64,000 bases of DNA from Propionivibrio hellwigii (GTDB lineage: Bacteria; Pseudomonadota; Gammaproteobacteria; Burkholderiales; Rhodocyclaceae): contig NZ_JBEUWX010000003.1 in the NCBI RefSeq assembly GCF_041770905.1, positions 1-64,000 of the forward strand, written 5' to 3'. The notes beneath the pieces are model-generated. The model saw nothing but the letters and a program-made list of their open reading frames with translations. It was not told where the DNA came from and searched no databases. A program made the translations under genes and the position numbers. Below, one piece after another: positions 63,943-64,000 of this stretch (position 1 is the first letter of the stretch; the number at the start of each line of letters is the position of its first letter).

Positions 63943-64000
63943 AGCCAGCGCCGTATTCTCCGTATTCCGGCAAAGTAAACCGCAACAGCTTGCCTTGCCG
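63943..64000. repeat. Start of a possible MITE-like element, cut by the window end
   Basis: GCCGTATT and TTGCCTTGCCG resemble the interior of the element at 22854-22966. Only part is visible. Confidence 0.3.

Larger units (their letters stand above)
62851..64000. other. Repeat-rich non-coding end of the window
   Basis: This stretch contains palindromic-unit clusters E and F, a three-hairpin element between them, the second copy of the ~210-bp element and the start of a MITE-like element that runs off the end. No gene is supportable. Confidence 0.75.

Overview
The window is a piece of a high-GC Gram-negative chromosome. Outer-membrane and LPS genes (waaC, waaA, rfbBDAC), a type II secretion operon, SmpA/OmlA-type and NTF2-like lipoproteins, and both DctPQM-type and TAXI-type TRAP transporters together suggest a betaproteobacterium. 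A member of the Rhodocyclales or a relative is my best guess. This is inferred from gene content and protein character, not from a marker gene. I recognised no tRNA or rRNA gene and no CRISPR array.

Layout. (1) 1-11333 is the right part of a siphovirus-like prophage. It carries a tail-assembly chaperone with a -1 frameshift extension, a 1643-aa tape measure protein, three tail-tip/fibre-type proteins and a D12-class DNA adenine methylase. A cluster of small accessory genes follows, driven by two near-identical promoter-leader cassettes that flank a small ribbon-helix-helix-like gene. (2) 11334-12005 is non-coding and contains a candidate structured RNA; the prophage edge probably lies here. 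(3) 12006-30545 is mostly core chromosome: an SmpA/OmlA-type lipoprotein, a MoaB/CinA-like protein, an EI24 membrane protein, HrpA helicase, an AT-rich island, an aromatic aminotransferase, a DUF4878 lipoprotein, a YiiX/YebB-like hydrolase, a HAD phosphatase, a DUF3750 protein, a lysophospholipid transporter/acyltransferase fusion followed by an Aas-like enzyme, a CREST-type membrane hydrolase and an XRE-type regulator. (4) 31016-32875 encodes a 619-aa secreted protein with its own promoter and terminator. (5) 33570-53579 is bounded by two 1706-bp IS1380-family elements in opposite orientation. Between them lie gspFGHIJKLM-C-D directly downstream of rfbBDAC, and the divergent waaC-waaA pair. 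(6) 54032-62850 holds two unrelated TRAP transporters and a D-glutamate-cyclase-like gene.

The rfb, waaC and waaA genes build LPS core and O-antigen precursors. The T2SS genes form an envelope-spanning exporter, but no gspE is present here. The 619-aa exoprotein is a possible substrate by proximity only. The two TRAP systems use different receptor families (DctP and TAXI) to import organic acids or similar solutes.

The most unusual non-coding feature is a set of repeat families in the long gaps between convergent genes (21979-22982, 30546-31015, 56890-57253) and after the last gene (62851-64000): degenerate arrays of ~40-bp palindromic units, a ~110-bp MITE-like element, and a ~210-bp element present twice.
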